The notes: generated by a model not told the origin, from the letters alone. Shown: positions 10,014 through 19,617, numbered from the stretch's first letter. The stretch is DNA of 19,617 nucleotides from Macrocybe gigantea (GCA_011319805.1 SJRY01000087.1:1-19617); one strand, 5' to 3'. A program made the numbers and translations.

Positions 10014-10373
10014 TTAGTGAGGAAAATGGTATTGGACCGGAAGTGCTGCCTGACGACCCTCTGCATACACGCGCAGTTCTGCGGATGAATAGGGTAAGCC
10101 CATGCTGGAACGATGCTTGACCCACTCGAGTAGAGTTTGCTCCTGTTCTGGTGAGAGCAATTGCTGGGCTTTCTTAGCCCCTTGTGATGATTCGTGACAC
10201 CCCTTCGCCCTGTCAGAGAGTGCTGAGAGTGGAATCTGTGGTTCTATTAGAATGGATAATGACTCTCATGTCCAAGCACTCACCCCTGTTGCTGCTGCAG
10301 CTTTCTGAAAGCTTCCGTATGCTCCACTAGAAATGCACTTCAATGAGTCCTGTATGCGTTTAGTTGGGATCAT
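10014..10373 (-). pseudogene. N-terminal DNA-binding fragment of a pogo-type transposase
   Basis: Exons 10373-10284 and 10235-10014 with a 48-nt intron (GTGAGT...CCACAG) give 103 aa. Residues about 5-42 (KRIQDSLKCISSGAYGSFQK, then AAAATG joined to IPLSALSDRAKG) match a Psq-type helix-turn-helix. Residues about 55-90 (AQQLLSPEQEQTLLEWVKHR, SSMGLPYSSAELRVYAEG) match the CENP-B/Tc5-type HTH that follows it in pogo/Fot1 transposases. After YAEG the expected continuation is lost and the frame ends at a stop (PVQYHFPH). The DDE domain is absent, so it cannot transpose itself. It could still be a transcribed DNA-binding protein, since the frame and intron are intact. The start ATG (10373-10371) fits family N-termini (M-P-T-K-RIQDAL style). 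Confidence 0.8.
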
Positions 10374-10647
10374 TCGACCGTCGATCACGATGCCTAGTGG
10401 AAGTGCGCGCAGCGGGCATGGGAGGCAGGCAGACGCGACGCGACCAAGGACACGACACAAATTGCTCCCTTTCCTTTTTGGGAAATGAAACTCCGACTCG
10501 GCATTCGTCGGCAGGCGTGACAACTTGGGTCTTTCACAAATTGCATTCTATATGATACTGACACCCGGAAGATGATTATAGACTATAGTAGGTGTCGTCT
10601 AGCGAGTTCGGTGCAGACTGAACCAAAATGTAGTGAGATATTCGAGG

Positions 10648-10692
10648 TGTTCGAAAGGTGGTGCCCGTCCGATGTGGGGTGCGGTGTTAGTA
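10648..10692 (-). repeat. Right terminal inverted repeat
   Basis: Reverse complement of 9781-9825 over 45 nt with one mismatch. The plus strand ends GGTGCGGTGTTAGTA. Flanking bases outside it (GTAGTG) do not match the left flank beyond TA. Confidence 0.88.
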
Positions 10693-12077
10693 GTAGTGTA
10701 GACATGAATTCTATTTACAACACATTCCCATTGTGGCCGGCAATGTTCACCAGATGTTTCACTTCTCATCTGACCAAGGGGCATCGTGCTTTCTCCAAAA
10801 GGCGTTCCCTGGCCACCTTCTGTGGTACTCCACCATGCTATCCATTTCCATGACTATCGCATGGTTCTCATTCTGCACCCCTCGCACTCGGGCACATCCA
10901 CGAATCATAGTCGAGGAGCCTTATGTACGGGATGCATTCCTTCCCATTATAAGGTAATGTCCTTGTGCCCAATCTATCTCCCTGCAACACGTTTCCCGCC
11001 ACCAAATAACGACTCTGGACATCGTGACCAAATGTATGTGCATGGCAAAATCGTAATTGATCGCTGTGTAATCTGCAAACGGGCTAATTCCTCTGTTCGT
11101 ATGGGAAACCATGCGACACTGTCAATGACCTTTATTAAAGTCGCCCCATACCTACTATGCTTGGCGCTGGGTTTGAAAACGGGGGGGTGTTTGAAAACTC
11201 ACAATTTCGATGCCTTCCGGTGGGCTTTCGCACTCCAGGTTCTCGGGATATATACATATGGCATATTTGAACAGGCTAGCAACTTTTTTTTGAAGAAGGA
11301 TGACCACGATCTGTTAAAAAATGGCATTCATATGTAGAAACTCATAACAAATCACATTAAATGACATCTGTACTTTTTATGCAACTAGAAATTGCAATTC
11401 TAAGTTGATATGATTGAAGCTCATGTACATATGGATCTCTACGTCAATTCTTAGGTCATGATGGGCATTGTAGCATTGTCCACGGAGCGTTTGAAAGCGG
11501 TGTGACAGTCGAGCGAGCACGAGGTGAGCGGAGTTTTGATCCCGCCGTACATATCGGGCAGCCCATGATAAACGCGTCGCTTGGGGTGCTGACGGTGCTG
11601 AGCGGGGATTGAATCGGCAGACCAGGAATCGTGACTGATGTGACCGAAGAATTTTCAAACACTCCCCTTTTCTTCGTGTCCACGCCGGCATTGCTATTGC
11701 TAGTATCCATCTGCATAAAATTACAGTTTCAGTACGTAGAACTATAGAGAAGAAGCATAGTTGTGTTCTGAAACAAGCCGGAGGTCCAACGGTGCCAGGA
11801 AGCACATTTCCGAGGCGGTTTTTCAAAAATTTTCAAACACCCCCCTTGCATAGTATCTGCTTCATTCCCATCAAATGAGGAAACGTCATATACTAACCAA
11901 TTCCTCAGCCATCTTTGTGCGCCATTTATCTCCATTAGAAAACAAACGTATATTGCCACGGCCAGAAAATAAAATAATGACAGAAGCAGATATGGCCCCG
12001 TCCCGCCTAGATTTTATAAGACTCATATGAAACAAATGACTCACAACGTGAAATCGTTATATATACATTTTTTGTCC
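10693..12077. other. Spacer between the transposon relic and transporter B
   Basis: About 1.4 kb with no supported gene. The longest open frames (10786-11337 plus, 11377-11826 minus, 11456-11716 minus) have no recognisable domain and overlap the repeat family described separately. AT-rich tracts at 11275-11400 and 11940-12075 probably hold 3' flanks of transporter B. Confidence 0.4.
11182..11845. repeat. GGGGGGTGTTTGAAAA inverted repeat pair with a third internal copy
   Basis: A 16-nt sequence GGGGGGTGTTTGAAAA occurs on the plus strand at 11182-11197 and, perfectly inverted, at 11830-11845. A third copy, in the same orientation as the second and with one mismatch, lies at 11652-11667. A partial GTTTGAAAAC lies at 11171-11180. 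The flanking DNA shows only weak similarity. This may be a small inverted-repeat element (about 660 bp) or diverged pieces of a dispersed repeat; no target duplication was evident. Confidence 0.5.
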
Positions 12078-14306
12078 TCACTGCAGTGGTATTTGATTGC
12101 TGTCATCCATCGACGGGATCCTGGGACGCGGTCGCCTCGCTCGTGAACGGGGAGACATGGGATGTATGGTGGTGATATTGCCCGAATCGTCCATGCGCGC
12201 TCTGTAGCATGCCGGCATAAATGTAGGAAAATGCGATTTGTTATCAGAAGAACCCACAGGGTCTCGTCAGCGTAAGCCGTGTAGTCTTTTACACGCATGT
12301 AAATCATGGGCAAGGCAGAGACCAACCCAGCTACGAGAAGCACCCAGGTGGAGAGGAAAACATTCATGAACCTTGAGCACCAGAGATGCGTCAGCAAGAT
12401 GTTGGAGACTTGGCCGCCTCAACAATTCATCACTCACGGGATTTTGGTAGCATCTGCGCGCCATACCCCGGCTCCACCAGCCGATTGGAAGGACTTGTCT
12501 GCAATGCCCTGTTATCATCGTCTATCCACGAGGAGCCGATGGTGTGACTCACAGAAACCCGCAAAGTGCGCCAGTTTGCCAGGGTCATTAGACATTGCAC
12601 CCATTATCCAATAGGCCGTCGTCTGCCACATAGCGTCAAGTATCCCGCAAACGACGTAGAAAAATATTCGCCCGATGTATGCGTGTTCGAAAATGTCCAT
12701 TTTCTCTGCGTCAGGGGCAATCGACTGACGAGTGTAATCCCTGACATAGCGAATAATTAGAAGCCAACAATGGTCTCCAGCGTTACCGCTGACCGTTGGT
12801 AAAAATAACCCCAGACATGTACGATAAACACCATGACGAATAAAATTGACCACCCAGTAAATGCTCGCGTGCGGCGAGAAATTGAGGTTTGATCGAGGAG
12901 AAATCCTATGGAGATGGCACCCAAGATTTGCGCCATCCAATACACTAAATTATTGAGGGAGCGTGCACGGATATTGAACAGTGCATTGTTATATTCATTA
13001 AATTCTGGGATAGCGATGCGTGTGGTCAGCTTTGGCAAGTGCGATGAAGGGAAATGACATGAATACTGACGCCATGTGTAGAACCAGTTGGAGGCAAAGA
13101 ACATGGGAAATAGCAATATGATCATGGGGTCCGTCCTCAACGTGACCCAGAGGCCATAAATCTCGACCTTCCAGGAAGGGTGTCGCATGGCGGTGACCTT
13201 GGTTCCATCTATCCGAATCATGTCGTTGGGATTGACCATAAATAAGGGTATGAGCACTCCTGTGAATGTGAGCACGAGGAAGACGATCTACAACGCGTCA
13301 AGAATAACCAGGATTAAATGACTGCATGACATAGAAAGCACGTACATAGGTGCCGTTTCCGACTGCATTCACTCCATCAGTAAGCCAGCAAACTGAGGGG
13401 TGTACGAAGATGAATCCCCACCGGAATTAGCCTGATTTCGTTAATCGCCTCAGTTGGCAGTCAGCCGAAATGAGATTTGACCTACTGTCGAGTGAAAGTT
13501 TTGACCCAACGACACGGAAGCACCCACGACTGCTCCCATATTGAATATTGCCCAGAAGACAGCAATGTATTTTCCCTTTTGCGACTCCGTCGGATAAGCG
13601 AGCATGAGTGACCCCTGAGCGGTCCAAAGCAAGCCAGCACAGAGACCGAGTACGGAGCCTGCAGCAATAACGAAGCCACCAGCGTTTGGATGAATATTCA
13701 TAGTCCTGTCAAGCACCGTGCTTAGCCGACACCGAAAAGATTCAAGAAAGGAGACCCAGCGCACAGGAAAGATCCGATGTAGATGGCATATCCTGTACTT
13801 CCTAATAACAGCGCATGTTTGGCACCGATTTTATTTGTGACTGAGCTGCAGGGATGACAGACGTGGTTTCAGCCCTCCGATAACGGATTTTCGGGGGGTT
13901 CATGACGAACCCTGAGAAGAATGCGCCGATGGCAAAGGTTGAATAAAGGGCGGTATTGGCATTGGCGCTTACAGTGGAGTCGAACTGCCCTGCGGCGCCG
14001 AGTCCATTCAAGGCATTAAAAAGGCCTGCGGACGAAAGAATGACAGGCCATTACAACGAGGCAGTGAACAGTCAGACGGACCTGGACACATGAAGCAGAT
14101 GAAGGCAAGCAGTATAACCTGGTAGAGAGACACATTGAAGGCTGGCACGCCCTTTCTCGCCCGACAAAACTAACCTGGGTGAGAGGGTGGCAGTATATTC
14201 CCTTGAAACCCCTTGGTCGAGGATGTGTGTTGTGGTCTGAGCCGCTTTCACTGAGGATAAGGCTGCCATCTTGGCTGCCATAGCCTTTCTCCCTCGAATC
14301 TGCCAT
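12078..14306 (-). CDS. UNC93-like MFS membrane transporter, tandem copy B
   Basis: Paralogue of the transporter at 7013-9162, same strand. Thirteen exons: 14306-14175, 14118-14082, 14025-13911, 13845-13765, 13705-13486, 13431-13422, 13362-13346, 13287-13071, 13004-12794, 12740-12553, 12498-12438, 12371-12258, 12201-12078; 508 aa. All 12 introns sit at the same positions and phases as in copy A, and ten exons have identical lengths; only exons 1, 10 and 13 differ. Exon 5 matches at 53 of 73 residues by hand alignment. Motifs: NALNGLGAAGQFDSTVSAN, GLCAGLLWTAQGSLMLAYPT, SNWFYTW, KSFQSAGGAGVW, STWVLLVAGLVSALPMIYMR. Micro-exons 6 (10 nt) and 7 (17 nt) encode ANSVGNGTY. The tail beyond LARMDD is longer than in A and Arg/Pro-rich (SPRSRARRPRPRIPS). 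No frame breaks. Substrate unknown. Confidence 0.93.
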
Positions 14307-15030
14307 GGCGCAAGGGCAGGAGGATGTAATATGACGGCGAGATCAGGGGAGAGAGAAGACTAGCATGGAAATCGACAAAGAAGTCTGGGGGCAGCCCTGT
14401 ACATATGAACTCGGAGTACTTATCGCCCATCGTCAGGCAGGGTCAACAAGGAATCTCTCAAGAGGGAAAGGAGAGGGGCACCTGATCTTGCCGTGTCTCG
14501 AGTTCTTTTTCCAGAACCGGTTTAGAGTTGCAGCAAGCGAAGAGAACTAGGAGCGCGCTGAATAGTATGTCCAGAGTATATGAGGGGGTTCTTGATCATA
14601 TCATTCGGGCAGATCAAGGGCCCAGCTCCCGAGCAAGACGAGCTCTGGTCACTTGAAGCTCTTACTCATGGTCGCACGGCTTGTCAAATCGCGCTGCTGC
14701 ATCATATGACATGTGCTGTCGTTATGAAGTCCCAGGGACCGTTGCTCGAATCTCCTCATCTTAGTGATGCCAGTTGCGTTGCGATGTGACACTGGGCAGT
14801 CATCTCACCAACAAGTCATTAAACTTTTTAGTATCGTACCTAGTGTGAAATTAGGTCCACTCGGGAACTCAATCGACCATTGGACATCCTGAAAGGTGGT
14901 GGAATATGTAGAGAGCCTGATATCCTGACCGCTAGTTCTTGATGACAAAAAGGAGACTGTCCACGAGGCAGCCGTGTTAACAGCACCATACACTCTCTCC
15001 ACACCCTCTTCCATATCTCGAACCTTTCCC
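14307..15030. other. Divergent intergenic region, transporter B / ArfGAP
   Basis: 724 bp between two start codons, expected to hold both promoters. Open frames at 14365-14550 and 14580-14789 (plus) lack any recognisable motif. The 30 bases before the ArfGAP ATG are CT-rich. No clear TATA box or repeat was seen. Confidence 0.45.
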
Positions 15031-16463
15031 ATGGCACGGCATCAGGACAAGGCCACGACCGAAAAGTTTGCGAAGATCCTTCGGGAGATGATCAAGCGGC
15101 CAGAGAACAAGGTATGTGCAGATTGCAAGAGGAACGGTGCGCATCGATACACGTATTCGTTCTCGCGCTCTCCTCCTCATCCTCTTTTTAAGATCCCCGA
15201 TGGGCTTCCTGGAATATGTGGGTCTGAATCGTAGTACATCGTCCATGTTCCTGACAGCAAAGTATTTCAGAGGCGTATTTCTCTGCATCCGTTGCTCGGG
15301 TACTCATCGTGGAATGGGCACACACATCAGCAAGGTCAAATCGGTCGACCTGGATGTCTGGACACCTGAGCAGATGGAGGTCGGTTTTTCAGCATGCTCG
15401 CCTGGATCAAATTGATGTGGGTTTCATAGTCGATACAGAAATGGGGAAATTATCGTGCAAATTTGTATTGGGAAGCTCGTCTAAAGCCGGGTCACATACC
15501 ACCAGAGCAGTGCGTACAGTTCGATTGGTTCTTGATGGAAAGTTGCTTACTGTTTCGCTTGCCTTGAAAAGCAAAATGGAATCTTTTATTCGGTCCAAGT
15601 ACGAGTCAAGACGTTGGGCGTTGGAGGGTCCACCTCCTGCTGACCCCTCTGTACTGGAAAATGGGTCATCAGCCGCCCCTTCTCAACAACCACAAGCCCA
15701 GCAAGAGACGCCTCCCCAAGCATCGACATCATCCAGATCGGCTCACACTCCATCCAACGCCCTCTCCGGTCCATCTCTCGCTCCGACTGCAGCCTCCCGC
15801 CAGCCAGCTGGGCACCAACTCATCTCCGCTAACTACACGAATACACAGCGTCAAATGCGTACCAATCCTACAATGCAACAGACAGCGGCACAGCCTGCAG
15901 CCCCTCAACCTGCTCAGCCGTCCATAGCCAACGATATTTTCAATCTAGACTTCCGAGCCCCACCAGTTGAAACCCCTGCGGCAGGTATGGCATCAGAAGA
16001 GCCACCAAAGAAGGACGTCAAGCAAGACATCCTCTCGTTGTTCTCAACGCCGTCTCCTGCAACACAGCCAGCCCCGCCTTTTGGCCAGTTTGGTTATCAG
16101 CAATCACCTTGGGCGGGCGCGCCAACCCAGCAACAGCCCGTGGCACAGATGCAAATGCCTGTCCAGACCAGCATGATAGGCAACAGTGGCGCTGGTGCCT
16201 GGGGTGTCAGCTCTGGTTGGACAGGTGCCTCCGCAGCAACCACCATCCCCGCCACCCAAGCAAATGTATGGGGAGGGATGGCAACGACGACGTCCACCCA
16301 ACCACTCCCACAGCATCAGGGAAGCCTTTTCAACACAAGCGATATCTGGGGTGGCTCGACGGCCACTACAACGCCCCAAACGCAAGGACTATCTGCAACT
16401 CCGGCTGCTACCCAGGCTCAAAAGGACGACGTATTCGGGGACATATGGGGAGGATTCAAATGA
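15031..16463 (+). CDS. ArfGAP of the SMAP/AGE2 type
   Basis: GTPase-activating protein for Arf, acting in vesicle traffic at TGN/endosomes. Exons 15031-15136, 15193-15217 (25 nt), 15271-15379, 15430-15509, 15572-16463; 403 aa. N-terminal ArfGAP zinc finger: Cys29-x2-Cys32-x16-Cys49-x2-Cys52 ([33 protein letters not shown]), with the arginine finger at Arg57. It is followed by [44 protein letters not shown] and [19 protein letters not shown], all conserved in the family. The C-terminal 270 residues are low-complexity Pro/Gln/Ala/Thr with short conserved-looking motifs: [17 protein letters not shown] and the terminal [11 protein letters not shown], plausible clathrin/adaptor contacts by analogy with SMAP proteins (inference). 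The start is the first ATG in frame with the zinc finger. No frame break. It converges on the aminopeptidase with about 130 bp between stops. Confidence 0.94.
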
Positions 16464-16592
16464 ATTATGGCTAGCAGTCTTGCAGACGAGTCGCTAATGA
16501 AGCTGTGTCTGAAGCATTTCTACTTGACAGAGCACACAGTAGGTTGGTTGTAGATCATGCTAGAATTACATATATACCAAATTTGAACACGT

Positions 16593-19311
16593 TCACTTGT
16601 TCAGTCCCAGGTCCTGTCGTCGAGTGCTTCAATGTGATGGTGGAGAGGTAGACTATTTTGATCGATACTGACCTTTTCAATCATTTTTCTTGCGATAGGG
16701 TGGAAGGCGTCCTTCGATTTGTTGAACGTACTGATGGCCAGATCCTTATCGACTTTAGCCACGTCTCTGAAAATCGGTCTACAGAATTTCATTCGACCCT
16801 TGACAACGCCGGAACCATCGTCACCGACGACCCATTTCGCAGCTTCTGGCGCAAACGCCTTTGCCGCATCGGACGTCGGCTCAGAGAGTGCCACCTCATA
16901 AAATCTGAGTCGGATTTCTGCGTTTTCGGTACCGGAGAAGCCGTAGAGATTTCCAAGGTAAGCGACGTGAGCCGATGGAAGAGGTTTATATTCGGAATGC
17001 AAGCGCTCCAAGAATACCACTGAAGAAGAGATCATTTCCCGATCGTGAACAGGTGATATCCACGCTACACACCTTTTTGATTAGAGTCGAAGCCTTTCAT
17101 GTCTGACTCTTCAAAGTCAAGCTGGGGAACCTCCTGATCGCGTGAAGCATCCCATCGAGCTGCCAGTGCATATGCGGCTTCTGCCAGAGAAAGATTGTAC
17201 TTGTTCTCCACAGGAAGCTTAAGGCCCTCGCCATAGAACCAAGCCTGCGGAGAGCTAGTGAGATAGGTGAAGACATCACTAAAATGACAATTATCACATT
17301 CCAGTCGACGCTATCCAGAGCCTTGATTTTCTCAGCGTCGCCTTGTTTCTGAAAGTAACCATGCAAATGGTCCTTCCACTGCTCAGTTGTGATGCTCTGT
17401 CCCATGAAAGTCTTCACGTAGTCCCTGACATATGGCAAGAACTCTTTTAGTCCGCCGAGAGTTCGCTCTGTCAAACGGGCATCAAACTGATTAAGCAGCT
17501 CTCTAGACGGATTGAGAGACAAACAAACCGAGGTACAGGAGGAAATTAGCGCCCTTTTCATAAGGAATGCTGCTATATGCATCGTCCGGATCTTCTCCTA
17601 CTGCAAATTCTATGACGAGCCTTTGGTACTTTGGACGATCGGCATACTCCTTCAGGGCGTCGTCCAGCGCCTTTTTTCCGATCACGAACGAGAAATCACG
17701 GTGAGCCGAATCGTGCAATTTTTCCTGCAAGACCCGCTCCATGTATGTGGTCCAACCCTCATTCAACCAGAAGTGTGAAGCATTTGCGTGTCTGCAGCAA
17801 ACCGCATGTCACAGACAGACAAGGGGGCACTACTGAGAAAGAGAAACATACGTCACTCCGTTTCCGAACCAAGAATGCGTCAACTCGTGGACGACAACGT
17901 CGACAAGCGCGCGGTCTCCAGTAACGAGAGCTGTCCACATGGGTAAACTACCTTGCTGTAGCAGTGAATGGAAAATAATCACTTGGCGTTAGGAAGGAGA
18001 GGCAAGCGTTTTCCTGATGGGTGGTTAAAATGACCAGAATTGCGTACGGAAGGTCGACAACACATACCATGCCACCAAAAGGGAAGGAAGGCGGAAGCAC
18101 CAAGAGGTCATATACGCCGAACCTATAGGGCGTAACAATCTCCTCTTCTTTAGCCAAGAATCTGGCATACTGATCAGATCAAGGAACAGATGTAGGTTGC
18201 ACCCCAGCCATGTACTTTCTGGTATCCTCGCTGAACTCCCAGTAGGCCTTCTCTAGTAATTCAGGTTCCGTCCATATCCGCTTGACCATTGTTCATTGCC
18301 ATGTTGAGGGAATGCTTTGTACCTCAAGTTTCCCGCCGCTATCGCAAGCAGATAAGAAGGAATGGGGATGGGCTAATGTAGCCAGATTTTGGTTAGTAAC
18401 GCCTCTAGCGGCCTTGGGTTGATTAGTACGGACCTGATCATAAGTGTATGTCACGAGGTCCTTTCCGATGACTGTCCCAGCGTGCACAGGGCCGTCTGAA
18501 GGTGGGCTCACTCGAATTGCAGACAAAAGAACGGGAAGAACAGATGTGACTCTCGCGGAGTATTTCTAAAAAAAAATTGGCATGGTCAGAAGTCAACCAT
18601 ACCGCGTGCGGATTTCGAGCCAGTGTGCATACAATCTTGACAGAAGGAGTGTCTGTATGAAGAAATGAAATGAATGCCTGTGAAACACGGAATCTCATTC
18701 AGCCTACCTTGAAGAGGCGCAAGGGCACGCGCATATATTGGCTGACATTGACTGAAAAGATAAGGATATTTCTTTCCTTGGGTCTGCCTATAGTAGTTTC
18801 CCGGTCATCGATGAGATCCATAGCGATAACGATGCTTTCGCACTCTTTACTGAGCCATTGAAGAGCGATGCTGTTCTTCGTGGTGCCATATTCGATCTGA
18901 ACTTGCACCTGCGATCCCGACTTCAGATTCGGAGGCAGTTCAATGTGCAGGGCTGATCCCATGACAGGATGCTTGTCCCTGAGATGAAACTGTGGCGAAA
19001 CGAGACGGATTCGATTGAGATGTCAGACAGGTGAGAAACCGTCCACGCCTGCCTTGGCCGCTTCGCTTGCGATCTCGACATTCTTGAACGTCCAAATCCA
19101 AAGTGTCCAGGCTAATATTGGATTTACAACTCTGCTCGAGCGATTGCAATGCGGGACAACGGACATCACCTCGCTGACATTGTCCTTGTTCACGGACAAA
19201 CTGTGGACGATCGAACCGCTATGACCTGAGCGTCGAAGTCGACAATCCAGTCCAGGGAAACGTGTTCAGTGACGATATCTAGGTAGTTCCTGAGTTGTTA
19301 GGGTCGGACAT
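16593..19311 (-). CDS. LTA4H: Leukotriene-A4-hydrolase-type M1 zinc aminopeptidase, with several frame breaks near its start
   Basis: Cytosolic/nuclear zinc aminopeptidase/epoxide hydrolase homologue (yeast YNL045W). Exons: 19311-19165, 19111-about 19040, 18989-18844, 18787-18708, 18652-18633, 18565-18434, 18372-18216, 18161-18068, 18013-17983, 17930-17852, 17791-17529, 17467-17298, 17244-17073, 17019-16673, 16613-16593; about 640 aa (human 611). The M1 active site is complete: GGMEN (split over 18068/18013), HELTH in VVVHELTHSWFGNGVT, and the zinc Glu of FWLNEGWTTYMERVL exactly 18 residues later; SSIPYEKGANFLLYL carries the catalytic-tyrosine region. The C-terminal LTA4H domain ends KMIEKDLGLNK. 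Odd: one base seems missing at about 18277 (SSG to IWTEPELLEK), 19217 (DAQVIA to SIVHSLSV) and 19288 (MSDPNNSG to NYLDIVTEH), and the frame also jumps between 19045 and 19095. Downstream of 18277 everything is intact. Confidence 0.92.
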
Positions 19312-19617
19312 CGATGAAGAGATAGATAGTGTGAAGGTTCAATTAACGCGACACTTAATGGATGCCTGATCTGCCGGCGTCCGGCATCGAGATGCATCAT
19401 CATTCCAAATGCATTCCGTTACCTCCCTTCCTCAGGTCGACACGTTCGACGGGAAAAAAAAAGAAAAGAGCAATATATACACTTGTAGTTTCACGTATTG
19501 CCAGGATGAGGTCTTGAGATAGACAGAGAAACAGAGAGGAGAATGTCGTTTATGTACTTTGCAGCATAATTAAAGGGAGACAAAAAGAAGGTAAGGACGA
19601 GAAGCGACCGGCAAAAA
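19312..19617. other. Upstream flank of the aminopeptidase
   Basis: No gene supported. On the minus strand this is the promoter side of the aminopeptidase. It contains an A-rich run at 19455-19470 and a TATATA-like tract near 19480. The sequence runs off the window edge. Confidence 0.4.

Larger units (their letters stand above)
9781..10692. mobile_element. Pogo/Fot1-type (Tc1/mariner superfamily) deletion derivative
   Basis: Two inverted 45-nt ends (9781-9825 and 10648-10692) match with a single mismatch and stop matching exactly outside. Both end in TA, the target-site duplication expected of Tc1/mariner/pogo elements, so the element proper is 9783-10690 (908 bp) beginning CTAACACCGC. Inside, on the minus strand, lies a fragment of a pogo-type transposase with the DNA-binding part only; the DDE catalytic domain is missing. 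The structure fits an internally deleted non-autonomous copy. The classification rests on the ends plus the HTH fragment, seen directly; mobility is not implied. Confidence 0.82.

Noticed and set aside
10786..11337. 183-codon open frame on the plus strand
   Set aside because: No recognisable domain, composition unlike the neighbouring genes, and it runs through the GTGTTTGAAAA repeat; probably chance.
7013..14306. A secondary-metabolite or other functional gene cluster around the transporters
   Set aside because: No biosynthetic enzyme, regulator or P450 is present; the neighbours are housekeeping genes and transposon debris.
16097..16385. Open frames of 66 and 93 codons antisense to the ArfGAP C-terminal region
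   Set aside because: They are shadows of the GC-rich, low-complexity Pro/Gln/Ala repeats of the real gene; no motif and no splice support.
18150..18220. An additional frameshift in the aminopeptidase between EFSEDTRK and FLAKEEE
   Set aside because: Using the acceptor at CCAG (18162) gives a normal 54-nt intron in the correct phase, so no indel is needed there.
1..19617. tRNA, rRNA or CRISPR features
   Set aside because: I searched by eye for GGTTCGANTCC-type B boxes and regularly spaced repeats on both strands and found none convincing.

Overview
The window looks like nuclear DNA of a filamentous basidiomycete, probably an agaricomycete. Nearly every gene is split by many short introns, about 48-67 nt, with GT...AG ends and CT[A/G]AC-like branch sites. 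The recognisable proteins are fungal: a SIN/MEN kinase, RNA polymerase I subunit A12, OST5, YOP1, UNC93-like transporters, an ArfGAP and a fungal LTA4-hydrolase-type aminopeptidase. No rRNA, tRNA, CRISPR array or viral gene was found. All exon coordinates were worked out by hand from splice signals, reading frame and family motifs.

Layout. 1-1218 (+): 3' part of a Dbf2/Sid2-type kinase cut by the window edge. 1827-2703 (-): an unrecognised gene. 2704-4632: long spacer with no supported gene. 4633-6576: a compact trio, RPA12 (+), OST5 (-) and YOP1 (+). RPA12 and OST5 converge 51 bp apart; OST5 and YOP1 diverge from a 135-bp promoter. 7013-9162 and 12078-14306 (both -): two tandem UNC93-like membrane transporters with identical intron positions. 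The spacer between them holds a degraded ORF and a 908-bp transposon relic. That relic has 45-nt inverted ends including the TA target site and keeps only the N-terminal DNA-binding part of a pogo/Fot1-type transposase. The spacer also holds a short GTGTTTGAAAA repeat family. 15031-16463 (+): SMAP/AGE2-type ArfGAP. 16593-19311 (-): LTA4-hydrolase-type M1 aminopeptidase, convergent with the ArfGAP.

The genes are mostly housekeeping and do not form one pathway: mitotic exit/septation signalling, rRNA synthesis, N-glycosylation, ER shaping, Arf trafficking and peptide trimming. The accessory part is the transporter pair and the transposon debris between them. I see no convincing new multi-gene system. 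The most useful observations are: (i) the tandem transporter pair with two consecutive conserved micro-exons of 10 and 17 nt; (ii) the pogo-type deletion derivative; (iii) single-base frame breaks confined to genes at both ends of the window, which look like assembly errors or early decay; (iv) an apparent 23-nt intron in OST5.
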